Below are positions 60,621 to 64,000 of a stretch of 64,000 nucleotides of DNA, one piece after another. The position numbers and the translations under genes are program-made. A model generated the notes under the pieces. That model saw nothing but the letters and a program-made list of their open reading frames with translations. It had not been told where the DNA came from and did no database searches. The number at the start of each line of letters is the position of its first letter. The stretch's first letter is position 1. The DNA is from Phocoena phocoena (lineage: Eukaryota; Chordata; Mammalia; Artiodactyla; Phocoenidae). The DNA lies in NCBI RefSeq assembly GCF_963924675.1, contig NC_089234.1, positions 24,109,668-24,173,667 of the forward strand, written 5' to 3'.

Positions 60621-62795
60621 CCCCACCACCCTCTCGAGACACACAGTGGATCAGGGGCTATCAGTGAGCCAAAGAGTTCTTATGTTCAAATTATTATGTC
60701 TCAGTTTGAAACCACTGGCCCACAGAATCCCTAGAGGCTTCTCCTCCCACGTCCTACTCCCGTGGGGTACCCACTCACTCCATCCCAGGGCCCTCTCCTG
60801 GCCCTCGCTCACAGTGCATAGCCACACTCAGGGGAGGACTTCACATCAGTCATTTACCCCTTAATGTGTATTTATGTTTGGTGTGACTTCTACCAGACAT
60901 TTGAACTTGGAGTCGTCTCATACTAAGTAATAAAGATCTTCACCATTAAAGGAAGCTCAGTCACTGGTGAGCATTTGGGATTGGGAAAGGGGTTTCCCAT
61001 TCACCCAACCAGTCCCTATCTGGAGGCAGCAGGAAGAGGTAAGGGACCCAGAGACCTTCCAAGTGTCACAGGTAGTACCTCATTCCCCAGCCCAGACTGG
61101 CTGGATGATTTTTGAAAAGGCTAAGTCACGTGTTCTCACTGAGGAAGCTTACTGTCCAGCTAGGGAGGAGAGACCATCTTGGTGGAGGGAGGATTTTAGG
61201 CAGGGCTGGATGGATGAATGAGTGGGTAGGTGGGAAGGTGGAGGATGGATGGAGAATGGATGAATGGAGGAATGGGTAGGTGGATGGACACGTGGATGGG
61301 TGAGTGGCTATATGGAGAATGGATGGATGAATGGATGGATGGATGGGTGGGTGGATGGGTGGGTGGATGGATAAGTAGATGCATGGATGTTTGGACGGAT
61401 GGATAACCTGAAGGGGGTTGGTCTGTGATTCTTAGACCACTGACCATATGGGGCTCCTGCTGGGAGGCTGGGTCTTTTCCATCATGTACAGTGAAAGGTT
61501 TAAACACAAGGAGAGAGGAGAAAGGGGTGAAAACGGGATAAATAGGCAGGGGTAAGGAGGCAAGAAGCAAGGCAAGAAAACAAACGGGAGAAGGGAGAGC
61601 TGGGTGGCATTTTGAATTCATCTGGCTCCTTCTCAAGGTTCTTGAACCTTCCAAGCTGTTATACCAGGGTACAGATGGCCCTGTGGGGACCGCAGCTTTT
61701 CACCTCTGCAATTTACCGAGTGTGGGTGTTCTAGAGCTCACAACGATTGGGTATTCGTCACTGTATTTACCCAGGAGCCTGGAGCAGGGGGTGGGTAAGG
61801 CTGGCGTCTCCGCAGTCTCAGTCTGCAGCAGTTCGCAGCTCTTTCACCATCTCCTGCACGCCCCCTCCCAACCCCAAGGGAGTCACTACTGCTACTCTTG
61901 CCCCCTGAAGAAGCTGAGACCTGGAGAGCATGCCTACAGAGCCCCTGCTCACCTCCAGGGAAACCAGACCCTCACTCAGAGCCTTCTTTCCAGAGAGACA
62001 GTGGTGCCCCCTCCCTGACTCCATTCACTACAGAGAAGCTGACAAAGTGGGTCTGCAAGAGAACTCAGAGCCCAAGGTCCCTCAGGAGATGTCCTGTGCT
62101 ACTGCCCTGCCTGCTCCTGCCTCCTTCCACCCCACATGCGTTCACTTCCCACCAGAGTTTGCTTCTCCCTGACACTTCCTCCCCCTACCCCAGGGCAGCA
62201 GGACCTCACTGACCCCAGGAGATAAGGAGCAAAGGGTCAGGCAAGAGGGGTGTCGGCCAATCCCGAAGAGGCCGAAAAGTCAGCAGAGAAACCCACCAGA
62301 GGAGAAACAAAACCAACCCCACCTCAACTCCAGTGGATCCCACAGGGGGCGGTGCCACCTCTTAGAGGACATGTGGAAGAGGGAGGGGAGAATACTACTG
62401 ACATTGACTTGGTGGGCAGGAAGCAGGGACGCTAAATCTAGCCACGCACACAGTCTGGTACCCCAAAGGGCAATGTGTCCCCTATTTTAAGAATACTGCT
62501 TAGAGCCGCACCTAATCTCCAGGCATGTAGAGGTTTCCGTAAGGGCTCAGGGGTACGGGAGGCAGCAGGCTAAAGAACCGTAATGCTGTAAATAAAGTTT
62601 TCTTCACGCGACCTGTCCAGGACCCCTCACCCTCCTTCCCAGGGCAGCCTGCGGGCAGGATGCATTCACCGTATCAGCCCCGCTAGGCGTCCTTTCTTGA
62701 GGGCTGGACCCAAGTTCCATGCAGGAGGGCTCCCTATGCCTGGAATTAAAATATTAGACCTGAAAGCACTTCTAAAATCACAGCTGGCCTACTGA
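60621..62795. other. Unique sequence, no supported gene
   Basis: GC-moderate, with the GGAT-type tandem repeat listed separately. Several overlapping frames at 61683-62212 on both strands lack domains. Confidence 0.4.
61206..61406 (+). repeat. GGAT/GAAT-type tandem repeat
   Basis: About 200 bases of imperfect TGGA/TGGG/TGAA tetranucleotides, densest at 61317-61375. Minus-strand reading gives a proline/histidine/serine/isoleucine pattern ([13 protein letters not shown]), not a protein. Confidence 0.92.
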
Positions 62796-62799
62796 ACAC

Positions 62800-62965
62800 A
62801 CACAACATTCAGGTATTCTTCAGACTCGCCTGGACTCCTCACGTCAACCCTACAAGGTAGTTACACCGTTAGCTCCTTTTTCCGGGAAAGTGAGACTAAG
62901 GCAGTGAGACTAAGGAACGGGCCCAAGTTCACCGAGCTGCTACGTGGAGGAGTCCAGGCCACACA
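62800..62965 (-). repeat. MIR SINE
   Basis: 'cacgtcaaccctacaaggta', 'gggcccaagttcaccgagct' and neighbours follow the reverse-strand MIR. Confidence 0.6.
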
Positions 62966-62984
62966 GCCCCAGGGCCTGGCCTCA

Positions 62985-63500
62985 GATTCATTCATTCAGC
63001 AAATATATACTAGGCACCAAACAGAGTTTTTTCCAAGTAAATAAACTGCTTCCTGGAGAGGCCATTTCTTTTCACAGCTCAGGAGATAACGGGGGGCAGC
63101 GAGCTGGCAATCACAAAGTGCTTCTGCCACCTTGCCTCGCTAAGCCCCCCCACCTCTACCAGCCTCCTCCACTGCACTTCATGGGGGCTGCAAACAACAG
63201 GCACATCTGTTTTCATGGAGCTTGCATTCTCATGAGGAGGGAGACGAAACATAAGTTGGTAAAACATAATATGCAAGACACGTACCAGGAGGAAAACTAG
63301 AGCAGGGAAGGAAGGCGAATGGGAGAGTGCACAATTTTAGACTGCGTGGCAAGGGCAGGCCTCACTGAGAAGGACTTTGAAGCAAAAACCAGAAGGAGGC
63401 CAGAGAATGACCCCTGTAGCTAGCTGGGGAGAGAGCATTCCCGAGAGCAGAACGGTCAGCGCAAAGGCCCCTGAGGCAAGAGCTTTGCTGATGTGTTGGG
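62985..63500 (-). repeat. L2-like LINE relic
   Basis: 'attcattcagcaaatatata', 'ggagcttgcattctcatgag', 'aggcctcactgagaaggac' and 'cagcgcaaaggcccctgagg' match the same family layout as 58790-59340. Confidence 0.5.
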
Positions 63501-63589
63501 GAACAGAGAACCCAGCTCCCAAGCGAACCAGGGGAGAGTAAACCAGACGTTAAGGTGAGGGCCGTGACAAGGACCAGCCACGTGGCCTT

Positions 63590-63700
63590 GTCTCTGACCG
63601 AACCCTCCATGATGCATGAGAAAACTAGGCTCAGAGAAAGCTGGTGATTTGTTAAAAGCCACACAGAGCTAGAGTTCAATCCAAGGCCCTGACACAAATT
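63590..63700 (-). repeat. MIR SINE
   Basis: 'atgagaaaactaggctcaga', 'aaagccacacagagctagag' and 'ttcaatccaaggccctgac' are reverse-strand MIR blocks. Confidence 0.62.
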
Positions 63701-64000
63701 CAACCCTAATGGTTCCTCCCACTGAGCAGAGACCTCAGTGCCTTCTCCCCCTGCCACGGCCTCTTCCACCTGGTAACCCCATCCCTTTCCGGTTTCAAAC
63801 ACCTACAGTAAATTGACACAAAAAGGCAAGCTTGGTGGTATTCGGTGGGAGGGATGGGAACTGGGGCTCCCTCACCGGCCCCACCCTGCAGTCAGGGGGA
63901 TCCCCAGAGATACAGGGAAGGGATAGGGAGCCAGGTGCTAGGAACCCTCTGGCGAGGTGAGCTTTCTGTCTCCTTGGGCTGTAAAGAGAAACCGCCTCTC
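63701..64000. other. Unique sequence at window end
   Basis: No repeat or gene recognised in the last 300 bases. Confidence 0.4.

Noticed and set aside
61196..61654. A 152-codon minus-strand open frame rich in H, P, S and I
   Set aside because: Most of it is the TGGA tandem repeat read in reverse.

Overview
The window is mammalian nuclear DNA, almost certainly from a cetacean. It holds at least nine copies of a young tRNA-derived SINE with the head and tail of the cetacean/hippo CHR family. It also holds three copies of a longer CHR-like form and several L1 3' ends of the cetartiodactyl type. I saw no ruminant BovB or Bov-tA sequence. Older repeats shared by all placental mammals (MIR, L2, old L1, hAT and Tigger-type DNA elements) fill much of the rest. 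Repeat names are given by recognition; no library search was run.

I find no intact protein-coding gene, rRNA, tRNA gene or CRISPR array. The sequence looks intergenic or deep-intronic. Most long open frames are repeats read through: CHR SINEs read on either strand give the same recurring peptides, and the longest frame (617 codons) is the reverse transcriptase of a dead L1.

Layout: 0-8 kb is unique DNA with scattered MIR/L2, a MER5-type fragment and two short L1 3' ends with target-site duplications (TSDs). About 8.3-9.8 kb resembles a very old CR1/L3-type LINE on the minus strand. 10-14.7 kb is MIR-rich. 14.8-20.4 kb is an L1 nest: an old L1 tail, a minus-strand L1 3' end carrying a CHR SINE, a 3.7-kb 5'-truncated L1 carrying another CHR SINE, then an older L1 fragment. 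20.6-21.2 kb is another minus-strand L1 end. 22.2-23.3 kb holds the most gene-like object: a decayed TRIM-type pseudogene with two RING-finger remnants followed by a PRY-SPRY (B30.2) domain. 24-37 kb holds three CHR SINEs, a long CHR-like SINE, a 5'-inverted L1 and a tiny poly(A) retrocopy inside a MIR. 37-41 kb has a long CHR-like SINE splitting an L1 ORF2 fragment, and more MIRs. 41-51 kb is mostly unique, with a hAT-type MITE and a long GT microsatellite. 51-56 kb has two CHR SINEs, a long CHR-like SINE and a TA-flanked MITE inside an older L1. 56-64 kb is GC-richer, with L2/MIR relics and a GGAT-type tandem repeat.

Nothing here works together as a pathway. The value of the window is its record of insertion order, read from matching TSDs, plus the TRIM-type relic and a few stretches that may be conserved non-coding DNA.
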